Below are positions 10,023 to 18,277 of a stretch of DNA of 64,000 bases, piece after piece (the first letter of the stretch is position 1; every line of letters starts with the position of its first letter). The notes beneath the pieces are model-generated. The model did no database searches, had not been told where the DNA came from, and worked only from the letters and a program-made list of their open reading frames with translations. Source of the DNA: Enterococcus haemoperoxidus ATCC BAA-382 (GTDB lineage Bacteria; Bacillota; Bacilli; Lactobacillales; Enterococcaceae); contig NZ_KE136480.1 in NCBI RefSeq assembly GCF_000407165.1, positions 496,001 through 560,000 on the forward strand, given 5' to 3'. Made by a program: the position numbers and the translations under genes.

Positions 10023-10319
10023 TTAGTTTAAACCGAAAGAACTTGCATCTTGTTGGTCACGTTGTGCCACTGTATCAGCATACTTGTTCAATTGACTATT
10101 GATGCTGATCAATAATTCTTCCATTTTTTTAACGTTTCCTTCTAATTGGTTGTATTGTTCTAAATACGATTGAAACGCTTGACCTTTCCACTCTTGCGCG
10201 ATTTGTTGATTCATAGAATTTACTTTACGAATCGCATCTTGGATTTGTTGTTGTGATTGTGTATATACCTTTGCTTGTGATTTCAGTTGCTCGGGTGTGA
10301 CGGAAATTGCTCCTGCCAT
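10023..10319 (-). CDS. esxA: EsxA, WXG100 family secreted protein
   Basis: Secreted substrate and likely structural partner of the type VII system. The protein has 98 residues, the standard WXG100 size, and shows the central W-K-G turn (EWKGQAF, residues 43-49) between two amphipathic helices. The family forms a four-helix dimer and leaves the cell without a signal peptide, recognised by EssC; none is seen here. It is the first gene of the cluster, has its own strong promoter and is followed by a terminator. This fits an abundantly made small substrate and scarcer membrane parts. AGGAGA precedes the ATG. Confidence 0.95.
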   Translation of the reverse strand: MAGAISVTPEQLKSQAKVYTQSQQQIQDAIRKVNSMNQQIAQEWKGQAFQSYLEQYNQLEGNVKKMEELLISINSQLNKYADTVAQRDQQDASSFGLN

Positions 10320-10360
10320 TATAATCTCTCCTAATCTATAATAAAATTGTTTACATAAAT

Positions 10361-10390
10361 AGTATATCGGTCATTAAGTATGCTTGTCAA
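10361..10390 (-). promoter_or_regulatory. Strong promoter of esxA
   Basis: On the minus strand a perfect -35 TTGACA (10385-10390) and a -10 TATACT (10361-10366) are 18 bp apart, about 40 bp upstream of the esxA start. The rest of the 348-bp gap (10320-10667) is AT-rich and holds only the oppA terminator. Confidence 0.8.
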
Positions 10391-10604
10391 CGTTTTTTAG
10401 AAATAAATTATTATTTAAAGCTAACGATTGGAGCCTAATTGATATTTTTGTTATTTTAATAGAATAAAAGTTATATTTATTTGTAAAATATTTTTATTAA
10501 ACCAAAACAAACGTAATTCTTTTTAATACAATACTTTCATTTTGTTTTTTTTATAATAAAAATCTTTAGTTTGTTTCCCCCTCATAGACTAAGCCAACAA
10601 AAGT

Positions 10605-10642
10605 AAAAAGACACTTCCAAAAAATAATGGAAGTGTCTTTTT
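10605..10642 (-). terminator. Terminator of the opp operon
   Basis: Perfect stem of AAAGACACTTCCA-type arms (10605-10619 and 10628-10642) with an AT-rich loop and T-tracts on both sides, 25 bp after the oppA stop. It should separate the peptide transporter operon from the secretion locus. Confidence 0.85.
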
Positions 10643-10667
10643 CAATTGCTCTCTTTTACTCAATAAA

Positions 10668-12446
10668 TTAACGTTTTTCAGCTGTTAATTCAATGTCATA
10701 GAAGTCTCTTGTTTCTTCGTAATTCCAAGTAAATGATTTCACGCGATCATTAACTGGCATGATTTCATTACGGTATAATGTTGGAATAACTGGTGCTTGT
10801 TCAAACATATATTCTTGCCATGCATCATATGCTTCTTTACGTTTTGTATCATCAAATGAAGCTTTTGAATCGATTGCTTTCAATAGTTTATCATTTTCTT
10901 CTGAAGCAAAACGTGAGTAGTTGAATGCTGCGTTACGGCTGTATAATCCTGCTGGAGATGGTGCACTATTTACGCCCCAAGCAGCTTGGAATACATCGAT
11001 TTCTGGATCATCGTTTTTGATTTTATCGTAGAATGCTTGGAAATCAATTAAACGACCAGTAGCTAATTTCACATCTAATCCAATTTCTTTCCATTGTTGT
11101 AGATAGTAATCAGCTAAAGGTTGAGCTGTTTCGCCACCTGCCATTGAGGCAAAGTTGATCGTTAATTTTTCACCCTTAGGATTTTCTCTAAGTCCATCGC
11201 CATCTGTATCTTTATAGCCCGCATCATCTAGAATTTTCTTCGCTTTATCTAGATCATATTGGTAGCCTTTAACATCTGTATTGTGTAATGTTTTGAAGAT
11301 TGGTGGAATTAATGTTGTCGCACCAGTACGCAAACCATTATAGAATTTTTGTCCGATTGCATCATTATCCATCGCATAACCCATTGCTTGACGTAATTTC
11401 ACATCAGCCATTTTTGCATCTGGATTCATGATCACTTCGCCTTTTTCTTTATCAAAAGTACCTAGTTTGAACCCAACATACGTATATGCTAACTCTTCAC
11501 GACCTAACATTTGATAGCCTTCTGAATCTTTATATGTTGGGAAGTTATCTGTCGGCATTGAGTAAACCATGTCATATTTTTTCGCTTTCACCGCTTCAAC
11601 GATTGAAGCAGTAGGCACGTTAGTAAATACAATTTTATCTAATTTAGGTTTTCCTTTGTAGTAATGTTCATTTGGTAAATATTCCACTGATTCACCTGTT
11701 ACGATTTTACTCATGTAGTAAGGACCGTATGTTACAGGATTTTTGCGGACTGCATCACTTTTTTCTTGATCTTTGATCGGAATATCTTTAAAGATATGTT
11801 TCGGCATTGCGCTTGTATAAACGCCACCGTCTAATTGCAACATGCCTGGATTCATTTCTTTGTATGTTACTTCGATTGATTGGTCATCTACTTTTTTGAT
11901 ACCTGAAATAGTATCTGCTTTTCCATCATGGTATTCTTCCATTCCAACAATATTAGTAAAATTGTCATCATAGCGAATTCCTGTGTAGTCTTTATTCCCG
12001 ATCACTTCATATGGATAAATCAAATCATCAGCAGTTACAGGTTCACCATCTGACCATTTAATATTTTCTTTCAGTGTGATTGTTGCTTTTTTATTATCAA
12101 CATCTAAATCTAGCTTAGCAGCACCTTCATCTGTAATAACGAAATCTTCATCGTAGCTAAACAGCCCTTCATCAGAAGGTCTCATATAGTAATTATCATA
12201 CGAGTCTTGATAGTATATTTTAGAAAATAGTCCTTTAAACTGAGTATCTGACGCAACTGCTACATCCAAAGTCCCGCCTTTGATTGCTTCTTTGTCATTT
12301 TTAACCTTCATTGTAAATTTGCTGATATCCTCAGTTTCTACATTCTTGTTGCCTGAATCTGATTTCTTACCTCCACCACATGCAGCCAATGTTACAGCTA
12401 CCACTGCTGTCAGTGTAATTAAACCCAAAAGTTTTTTGCTCTTCAC
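10668..12446 (-). CDS. oppA: Oligopeptide ABC transporter substrate-binding lipoprotein
   Basis: Family 5 solute-binding protein that captures peptides outside the cell for the OppBCDF importer. It has a lipoprotein signal peptide ending in the lipobox LAAC (Cys 22), so it is anchored to the outer leaflet. The 592-residue length is normal for peptide-binding members. Family features include IKWSDGEPVTADDLIYPYEV near residue 130 and a C-terminal region with QAAWGVNSAPSP. The start is GTG with AGGAGG 7 bp upstream. It is the last gene of a five-gene operon, 16 bp after oppC. Enterococcal Opp systems feed peptide nutrition and can import pheromone peptides; which peptides this one takes cannot be read from the sequence. 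Confidence 0.93.
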   Translation of the reverse strand: MKSKKLLGLITLTAVVAVTLAACGGGKKSDSGNKNVETEDISKFTMKVKNDKEAIKGGTLDVAVASDTQFKGLFSKIYYQDSYDNYYMRPSDEGLFSYDEDFVITDEGAAKLDLDVDNKKATITLKENIKWSDGEPVTADDLIYPYEVIGNKDYTGIRYDDNFTNIVGMEEYHDGKADTISGIKKVDDQSIEVTYKEMNPGMLQLDGGVYTSAMPKHIFKDIPIKDQEKSDAVRKNPVTYGPYYMSKIVTGESVEYLPNEHYYKGKPKLDKIVFTNVPTASIVEAVKAKKYDMVYSMPTDNFPTYKDSEGYQMLGREELAYTYVGFKLGTFDKEKGEVIMNPDAKMADVKLRQAMGYAMDNDAIGQKFYNGLRTGATTLIPPIFKTLHNTDVKGYQYDLDKAKKILDDAGYKDTDGDGLRENPKGEKLTINFASMAGGETAQPLADYYLQQWKEIGLDVKLATGRLIDFQAFYDKIKNDDPEIDVFQAAWGVNSAPSPAGLYSRNAAFNYSRFASEENDKLLKAIDSKASFDDTKRKEAYDAWQEYMFEQAPVIPTLYRNEIMPVNDRVKSFTWNYEETRDFYDIELTAEKR

Positions 12447-12462
12447 ACTACTTCCTCCTCTT

Positions 12463-13368
12463 CTAACCTAAACGTTGTCTAGCATCTGCTGAACGTTTAA
12501 ACGCTTGGCCAATATAATTTATACATAACATCATTACTAAAATCAGTACTGATGCAGGTACCCAGATCCATGTTTTATTTGCTAAAACATCGCCATTGCT
12601 GGCATATCCGATCAATGTTCCAAGACTCGGCACATTTGTCGGCAAACCAAATCCTAAGAACGTCAGTGTCGTTTCGATCCCGATATTTGCCGCAAAGTTG
12701 ATTGTTAAGTTGGTGATGATCAATGAACTTAGATTCGGCATGATTTCTCGAAACATGATTTTAAAATCGCTGGTTCCTAACGTTTTTGAAGCACTCACAT
12801 AGTCTCTACGAACCTCAGATAACGTTTTACTTCTAAACAGCCGCGCTTTGGCGACCCAGTAAAAGGCACTCATGATTCCTACAAAAGACCAAACATTATA
12901 ATTCGGAATGATCGTAACAAATACGATGATGATCATCATGATCGGTAAAATCATGATAAAGTCAACCACACGCATCACAGCATTATCAAACATTCCGCCA
13001 TAATATCCTGAAACAATACCGATTCCCACACCGATGATCGATGTTAGGATCGTGATTGCAAAACCGATGACAACAGAGTTACGAGCACCAATGATCAATT
13101 GACCAAGCACATCACGTCCGCCTTCGTCTGCTCCTAATATGAAGTTTCCACCAGGTTCAGCATATTTATCTAAAATACTAACTGTCATTACTTTGTCTTG
13201 ATCAGTCAAAAGAGCACCGATAAAAACAACCAATAAAATGGCTACTAACAGTACAAGTGAGAAAATCGCTAATTTGTCTTTTTTGAATTCTCTTGCGATC
13301 ATTCGAAATCCCATCGGTGGGATCGTTTCTGGTACAGCAACTGCTGCATTTTCTTTATTTTTATCCAT
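12463..13368 (-). CDS. oppC: Oligopeptide ABC transporter permease OppC
   Basis: Second inner-membrane permease of the peptide importer, pairing with OppB to form the translocation path. It has 301 residues, a cytosolic N-terminus, a first helix at about 35-55 (ILLVVFIGALL) and five more. The EAA loop that docks on the ATPase reads DYVSASKTLGTSDFKIMFRE near residues 190-209. Its start lies 31 bp after the oppB stop, and it is followed at 16 bp by oppA. Confidence 0.92.
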   Translation of the reverse strand: MDKNKENAAVAVPETIPPMGFRMIAREFKKDKLAIFSLVLLVAILLVVFIGALLTDQDKVMTVSILDKYAEPGGNFILGADEGGRDVLGQLIIGARNSVVIGFAITILTSIIGVGIGIVSGYYGGMFDNAVMRVVDFIMILPIMMIIIVFVTIIPNYNVWSFVGIMSAFYWVAKARLFRSKTLSEVRRDYVSASKTLGTSDFKIMFREIMPNLSSLIITNLTINFAANIGIETTLTFLGFGLPTNVPSLGTLIGYASNGDVLANKTWIWVPASVLILVMMLCINYIGQAFKRSADARQRLG

Positions 13369-13399
13369 CTCGTCTCTTCCTCTCCTTAAAATTGATTTT

Positions 13400-14362
13400 C
13401 TATTGAACCCGAATCCGTGGATCTACAAGACTCATTACGATATCTGAAATCAGATTTCCGACGAGCGTTGCAACTCCTAAAATCAATACTAAGGCTGTGA
13501 TTACTGCATAATCACGTTGTCCGATCGAGTCGATAAATAATTTCCCAATTCCTGGATAACCAAAGATTTTTTCAATAACTACCGAACCACTGATTAAAGC
13601 TGTGATTTCGTAGCTAAGTTGAGAAACAATTGGTAAAGAAGCATTTCTGAAAATATGTCTTGTATACACTTTATTCGTCGGTACCCCTTTTGAACGCGCT
13701 GTCCGCACATAATCCAATGATTGAGAATCAATCACTTCATTACGCAAGTATTGGATCGTGATCGCTGTTCCAAGAAGTGCTTGAGAGAGTGCTGGTAAGA
13801 TCAAATGATAGAATCGATCCCAAATATAAGCACCTGTCCCTGGCTCGACACCACTGGAAATCGACCCCGTTGTAGGAAACCAATCTAAACGGTAACCAAA
13901 AATAAACAGCATAACGAGGGCAAAAATAAATGGTGGTACTGCAAAACTGAAAAAGTTATAAATTACTACAAATTTGTCTAAAATAGAATTTTGATAGCGG
14001 CCTGATAAAACGCCTAATGGTAACGCGATCGCATACATAATCACAACTGTCACTAAGGACAAGAGAATCGTATTTATTGCACGGCTACCAATCAATGTTG
14101 ATACTGGTAATTTGAAAATAAAGCTTTCACCAAAATCGCCATGGAAAACGTTGACGATCCAACGAACATATTGTGTTGTCCAAGGATCATTCAGCCCAGC
14201 TGATTCACGCATTTTCTCAATAACGGCAGGATCTGTATTTGGATTGATAAGTCCCGTAAAAGGATCCCCCGGCATCATTTTAGCTAACATGAAAATCAAT
14301 ACGCTTAAAATCAAGATTTGAGGAATCATAAAGAGTACACGGCGTAAAATCGTCTTCCACAT
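13400..14362 (-). CDS. oppB: Oligopeptide ABC transporter permease OppB
   Basis: First inner-membrane permease of the peptide importer. It has 320 residues, six predicted helices and the family N-terminus (MWKTILRRVLFMIPQILILSVLIFMLAKMMPGDP region, residues 1-33). The EAA loop DYVRTARSKGVP lies at about 223-234. The ATG overlaps the stop of the preceding ATPase gene as TAATG, a sign of coupled translation. Confidence 0.93.
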   Translation of the reverse strand: MWKTILRRVLFMIPQILILSVLIFMLAKMMPGDPFTGLINPNTDPAVIEKMRESAGLNDPWTTQYVRWIVNVFHGDFGESFIFKLPVSTLIGSRAINTILLSLVTVVIMYAIALPLGVLSGRYQNSILDKFVVIYNFFSFAVPPFIFALVMLFIFGYRLDWFPTTGSISSGVEPGTGAYIWDRFYHLILPALSQALLGTAITIQYLRNEVIDSQSLDYVRTARSKGVPTNKVYTRHIFRNASLPIVSQLSYEITALISGSVVIEKIFGYPGIGKLFIDSIGQRDYAVITALVLILGVATLVGNLISDIVMSLVDPRIRVQ

Positions 14363-15306
14363 TAGATTGCACCTCCATCTTTTAACGCTACTTGATGTGT
14401 ATCACTAATTGTACGTAAGTCGTACACACGACCGTTTTGATCGTAATAATGTTTTTGATTCTCAATATATTCTTTTTCCACTTGACGACGTTGCGCTTTG
14501 TGCTCTTCACGATGCGCAACATCGATTTTAGGAATAGCTGATAATAAGCGTTTCGTATAAATATGTTGTGGGTTTGTATAAATATCTTGACGAGTCCCAA
14601 TTTCCACAAATCGACCTTTGTACATAATCGCAATATTATCACACATATGTTTCACTACGCCTAAGTCATGGGAAATAAATAGATAGCTCAAGCCATATTC
14701 TTCTTGAATATTTTTCATAAAGTTCAATACTTGTGCTTGAACGGATAGATCCAAAGCAGAAACTGGTTCATCTGCAATGATCAGCTTAGGACTAGTTGCC
14801 ACCGCTCTAGCAACACCTAAACGTTGACGCTGTCCGCCTGAAAATTCATGAGGGTATTTGTACAATGCATCTTCTGGCATCCCGACAATATCTAAAAGCC
14901 CTTTGACTTTTTTCTTTTCTTCTTGGTCGCTCAATCGTTCAAAATTACGAATCGGCTCAGCAATGATATCCAATACTCGTTTCTTTGGATTTAAGCTAGA
15001 CATTGAATCTTGGAAAATCATTTGAACATCTTTATTGTATTTCATGGCTTTACGATTATGAGCTTTTGTCACATCTTTGTCTTGGTATATAATACTGCCG
15101 CTAGTCACTTTTTCTAACCCAATTATCGCTTTACCTGTAGTAGATTTACCAGAACCAGACTCACCAACCAAGCCGTACGTTTTACCTTTTTCGATAATAA
15201 AATCAACACCATCAACTGCCAGCACATGATCAGTCACTCGATTAAAGAAGCCGCTACGGATAGGATAATGAACTTTCAAGTCTTTGATTTGAATAATTTC
15301 TGCCAT
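14362..15306 (-). CDS. oppF: Oligopeptide ABC transporter ATP-binding protein OppF
   Basis: One of two ATPase subunits that power peptide import. It has 314 residues, Walker A GESGSGKSTT near residue 50, signature FSGGQRQRLGVARA near 155, and Walker B LIIADEPVSALD about 20 residues later. The N-terminal sequence and the lack of the long cysteine-rich tail identify it as the OppF type. Both its start and its end are TAATG overlaps with neighbours, so it is tightly coupled in the operon. Confidence 0.92.
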   Translation of the reverse strand: MAEIIQIKDLKVHYPIRSGFFNRVTDHVLAVDGVDFIIEKGKTYGLVGESGSGKSTTGKAIIGLEKVTSGSIIYQDKDVTKAHNRKAMKYNKDVQMIFQDSMSSLNPKKRVLDIIAEPIRNFERLSDQEEKKKVKGLLDIVGMPEDALYKYPHEFSGGQRQRLGVARAVATSPKLIIADEPVSALDLSVQAQVLNFMKNIQEEYGLSYLFISHDLGVVKHMCDNIAIMYKGRFVEIGTRQDIYTNPQHIYTKRLLSAIPKIDVAHREEHKAQRRQVEKEYIENQKHYYDQNGRVYDLRTISDTHQVALKDGGAI

Positions 15307-16313
15307 TATACTTCCTCCTGATCGTCTCTAAAATGGAAATGCTGATAACATGTACAGCGGACAAAATGACCCTCTGACACTTCATGTAATGTCGGCTCTG
15401 CTTCATGAGCATCCTCTGGAATCCAAGGAATTCTCGGCGCAAAGCGACAACCTTCTCTTGGTAACTTACTTAAGGAAGGAACCACACCTTCAATTACATG
15501 TAACTGACTATCATCTGAATTTTCTTGAGGGATAGATTGTAACAATGAGCGCGTGTATGGATGTTTTGGATTATTAAATAATTCTTCTGCAGTCGCAACT
15601 TCAACAAATTGACCTGCATACATCACTGCCACCTTATCTGCCATTTCAGCTACCACACCCAAATCATGGGTAATCAAAATGATTCCTGAGCCAGTTTCTT
15701 CTTGCAAGTCCTTGAGTAAATCTAAAATTTGCGCTTGAATCGTAACATCCAATGCCGTTGTCGGTTCATCTGCAATAATAATTGCTGGTTTACAAGCAAT
15801 AGCGATCGCAATGATCACACGTTGGCGCATTCCTCCAGATAATTCATGAGGATACTGCTTTCCAACTCGTTCGGGATTAGGAATACCCACTTGTGTCAAT
15901 AATTCGATTACTCGCGCTTGTTTTTGTTCTGCATTCATATCCGTATGATATGTTAAACTTTCTTTAATCTGATCTTCAATTCGCATCAATGGATTTAGTG
16001 CTGACAACGGGTCTTGAAAAATCATTCCGATATCATTACCACGGATTTTATTATATAATTGTTCGTTAAATGTAGTTAAATTTAAGTCCTTATAAAGGAT
16101 TTCTCCAGTTACACGGGTATTATTTTCATCATGTAACCCAATAATCGTTGTGGCTAAAGTACTTTTCCCACAACCTGATTCACCCACGATCGCTAAAATT
16201 TCATTTCTTCCTAATTCAAATGATACATCATCAACAGCATCGTAGTATTCGTCTTTAATACGAAACCCTGTATGCAGATGCTGAACGTCTAACAATTGAT
16301 TACCATCACTCAC
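15306..16313 (-). CDS. oppD: Oligopeptide ABC transporter ATP-binding protein OppD
   Basis: ATPase partner of OppF, 335 residues. Walker A is GESGCGKST near residue 44, the signature [14 protein letters not shown] near 160, and Walker [15 protein letters not shown] follows. The C-terminal oligopeptide-transporter extension holds EGCRFAPR and RCTCYQ, the cysteine cluster typical of OppD. It is the first gene of the operon in transcription order: D, F, B, C, A. This order, with the binding protein last, differs from the oppABCDF order of B. subtilis. Confidence 0.92.
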   Translation of the reverse strand: MSDGNQLLDVQHLHTGFRIKDEYYDAVDDVSFELGRNEILAIVGESGCGKSTLATTIIGLHDENNTRVTGEILYKDLNLTTFNEQLYNKIRGNDIGMIFQDPLSALNPLMRIEDQIKESLTYHTDMNAEQKQARVIELLTQVGIPNPERVGKQYPHELSGGMRQRVIIAIAIACKPAIIIADEPTTALDVTIQAQILDLLKDLQEETGSGIILITHDLGVVAEMADKVAVMYAGQFVEVATAEELFNNPKHPYTRSLLQSIPQENSDDSQLHVIEGVVPSLSKLPREGCRFAPRIPWIPEDAHEAEPTLHEVSEGHFVRCTCYQHFHFRDDQEEV

Positions 16314-16410
16314 TTTAATACACTCCTTCTTGCTCAGTTAAATAGCCTATCACAACAGTAAAACTTATCAAAAAAACTCTGTTTTTTAATAATTATTTTT
16401 ACTATACTCA

Positions 16411-16450
16411 TTGTAATCGTTTTAAAAAAACTCATATTCTCATTGTAATC
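16411..16450 (-). promoter_or_regulatory. Candidate opp promoter with two 12-bp direct repeats
   Basis: The word GATTACAATGAG occurs twice on the minus strand (16439-16450 and 16417-16428), 22 bp apart, about two helical turns. The downstream copy runs straight into a -10-like TATAGT (16411-16416). The -35 position is only a T-run. A weak -35 with phased direct repeats upstream fits a site for a regulator, perhaps an activator. No regulator gene is adjacent. Confidence 0.4.
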
Positions 16451-16523
16451 ATATTTAAGCAATTGTATATAAAATTTGTAAAAATTGCAACATTTTGGTA
16501 ATACATTTTTTCCCGAATAAGCA

Positions 16524-16564
16524 AAAAAGTAAGACAAAACAGGATTTGTTTTGCCTTACTTTTT
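16524..16564 (-). terminator. Terminator of the plsX-acpP unit
   Basis: Long stem with AAAGTAAG-CAAAAC arms (16524-16540 and 16548-16564) ending in T-runs, 10 bp after the acpP stop. It separates the lipid genes from opp. Confidence 0.85.
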
Positions 16565-16573
16565 CATTACAAC

Positions 16574-16813
16574 TTATAAGTTATTCATAATATAATCCAC
16601 AGCGGCACCAACTGTTTCAATTTGCTCTGCGTCTTCATCAGAAATTTCTGTACCAAACTCATCTTCCAGCTCTAAAACAAATTCCATTACACTAATTGAA
16701 TCTGCATTCAAGTCATCTTTAATGTTTAATTGATCTGTCACTTTCTCAGCTTCAATATCAAAGTGGTTTGAGATAATCTTCGCTACTTTTTCAAGTACTT
16801 CTTCACGAGTCAA
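16574..16813 (-). CDS. acpP: Acyl carrier protein
   Basis: 79-residue acidic carrier protein for acyl chains. The phosphopantetheine site is the serine of NADSIS (Ser 39), in a slightly varied DSL-type motif (DSI). The start is TTG with GGAGGTG at good spacing; no ATG fits. It follows plsX by about 140 bp, so it likely supplies or accepts acyl groups for the PlsX step. Enterococci commonly carry a second ACP gene in the fab cluster; this would be the plsX-linked one. Confidence 0.92.
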   Translation of the reverse strand: MTREEVLEKVAKIISNHFDIEAEKVTDQLNIKDDLNADSISVMEFVLELEDEFGTEISDEDAEQIETVGAAVDYIMNNL

Positions 16814-16956
16814 CTGTATTCACCTCCACTGCTTTTGAACAGCGTTCCTCACTATTGAGTTAAACGCTATGATACATTGTACTCACAATTGATGGATTTG
16901 TCCATCTTTTTTTGCAAAACCATTACAATACGGTTGCAATCAGGTTGCGGAAACGA

Positions 16957-17955
16957 CTATTCTTTCGTTTCATAATAGCTGACAAGTTGTGGTACAACTT
17001 CTGTTTTCAGCATAGTGTGAATTTGACGAATCGTATACCGAACAGCTTCTGGACCTGTTGATCCATGGGTTTTGATGACTGGTGCTTTTAATCCAAATAA
17101 AACAGCTCCTCCATGTTTGGAGTAATCCATTTCATCTTTCATTCCGCGTAATGCATTCTTTAAAAGTAACGCACCCATTTTTCCTTTAAATCCTTCTGCA
17201 AGAATCGAGGATTTTAGCAACCCCATCATGTTTGTGGCTGTTCCTTCAATTGATTTCAACACTGCATTTCCAGTGAAACCATCTGTTACCACAACATCCG
17301 CTGCTCCGCTTAGTAAATCACGCGCCTCTACATTTCCGATAAAATGAATGCTTTCTTCTGCTGAAAGCAACTCAAAAGCTTTTTTAGTCAATTCACTGCC
17401 CTTAGTTTCCTCCGCACCATTATTTAAAAGTGCCACACGAGGTTTTGTGATATTTCTAACTTTTTCAGCATAAAAAGAACCTAATACAGCATATTGAACA
17501 AGGTGCTCGGGTTTATTATCAGCATTCGCACCTAAATCTAACATATCAAACCCGCCATCCGCTTGGCCCATTACTGGTAAAGTCGACATCAAACCCGGGC
17601 GTTCAACATTTTTGATTCGTCCAACAATAAATAATCCAGCGGCTAGTAACGCACCTGTGTTACCCGCAGAAAAAATCGCATCGGCTTCACCATTTTTTAC
17701 TGCTTGTGCAGCGAGTACCATAGAAGCTGTTTTCTTACGACGAATCGCCTTAACGGGCTCATCATCACTATTGATTTTTTCATCCGTATGGATAATCGTA
17801 ATATTCGTTTCATTTGTTACATATTTTTTAATTTCATCTTCTTTTCCATAAAGTAAAAACTCAACCTCTGGAAAATCCTGTTTGGCTAACATCACGCCTT
17901 CAACAATTGCCTGTGGCGCATGATCGCCACCCATTGCATCAACTGCAATCTTCAT
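16957..17955 (-). CDS. plsX: Phosphate acyltransferase PlsX
   Basis: Makes acyl-phosphate from acyl-ACP, the donor for PlsY in phospholipid synthesis. It is a peripheral membrane enzyme. 332 residues, with the family N-terminus [21 protein letters not shown] and later [21 protein letters not shown]. The ATG is preceded by AGGAGGGA. A -10-like TATACT lies at 17989-17994, right at the end of the repeat block, so the promoter probably sits between the repeats and the gene. Confidence 0.95.
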   Translation of the reverse strand: MKIAVDAMGGDHAPQAIVEGVMLAKQDFPEVEFLLYGKEDEIKKYVTNETNITIIHTDEKINSDDEPVKAIRRKKTASMVLAAQAVKNGEADAIFSAGNTGALLAAGLFIVGRIKNVERPGLMSTLPVMGQADGGFDMLDLGANADNKPEHLVQYAVLGSFYAEKVRNITKPRVALLNNGAEETKGSELTKKAFELLSAEESIHFIGNVEARDLLSGAADVVVTDGFTGNAVLKSIEGTATNMMGLLKSSILAEGFKGKMGALLLKNALRGMKDEMDYSKHGGAVLFGLKAPVIKTHGSTGPEAVRYTIRQIHTMLKTEVVPQLVSYYETKE

Positions 17956-18000
17956 AACATAGTCCCTCCTAGATAAATTACAATAAGTAGTATAACATAT

Positions 18001-18120
18001 CGAAAAGCAAAACGAGACGTTTAGCTCTGTCTGAAAAATAGGGAATCATACTCGTGATGTTCTTTATCACGAATATAATTCATCTTTTTTCCGAAGAGCT
18101 GGCTCGTGCAGCTAGATCAT
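18001..18120. repeat. Structured intergenic repeat, tandem copy 1 (120 bp)
   Basis: First of two adjacent 120-bp units in the recG-plsX gap (17956-18277). It differs from copy 2 at only two positions (18009 a/g and 18028 t/c). Each unit starts GAAAAGCRAAACGAG and ends GAGCTGGCTCGTGCAGCTAGATCA. Terminal ACGAG and CTCGT can pair, AGCTC pairs with GAGCT just inside, and an inner hairpin CGTGAT...ATCACG lies in the middle. No reading frame of note is present. Confidence 0.85.
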
Positions 18121-18240
18121 CGAAAAGCGAAACGAGACGTTTAGCTCCGTCTGAAAAATAGGGAATCATACTCGTGATGTTCTTTATCACGAATATAATT
18201 CATCTTTTTTCCGAAGAGCTGGCTCGTGCAGCTAGATCAT
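18121..18240. repeat. Structured intergenic repeat, tandem copy 2 (120 bp)
   Basis: Second unit of the tandem pair, followed at 18241 by a degraded start of a third (CGAAAAGCGATAC) that runs into the end of recG. The near identity of copies 1 and 2 points to a recent duplication. The word order AGCTAGATCAT|CGAAAAGCG marks the junction. Confidence 0.85.
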
Positions 18241-18277
18241 CGAAAAGCGATACATCTCTTCAGCCAGTTCCTTAACA

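Noticed and set aside
18001-18240. CRISPR array
   Set aside because: The two 120-bp units abut with no spacers and contain long hairpins; there are no cas genes in the window.
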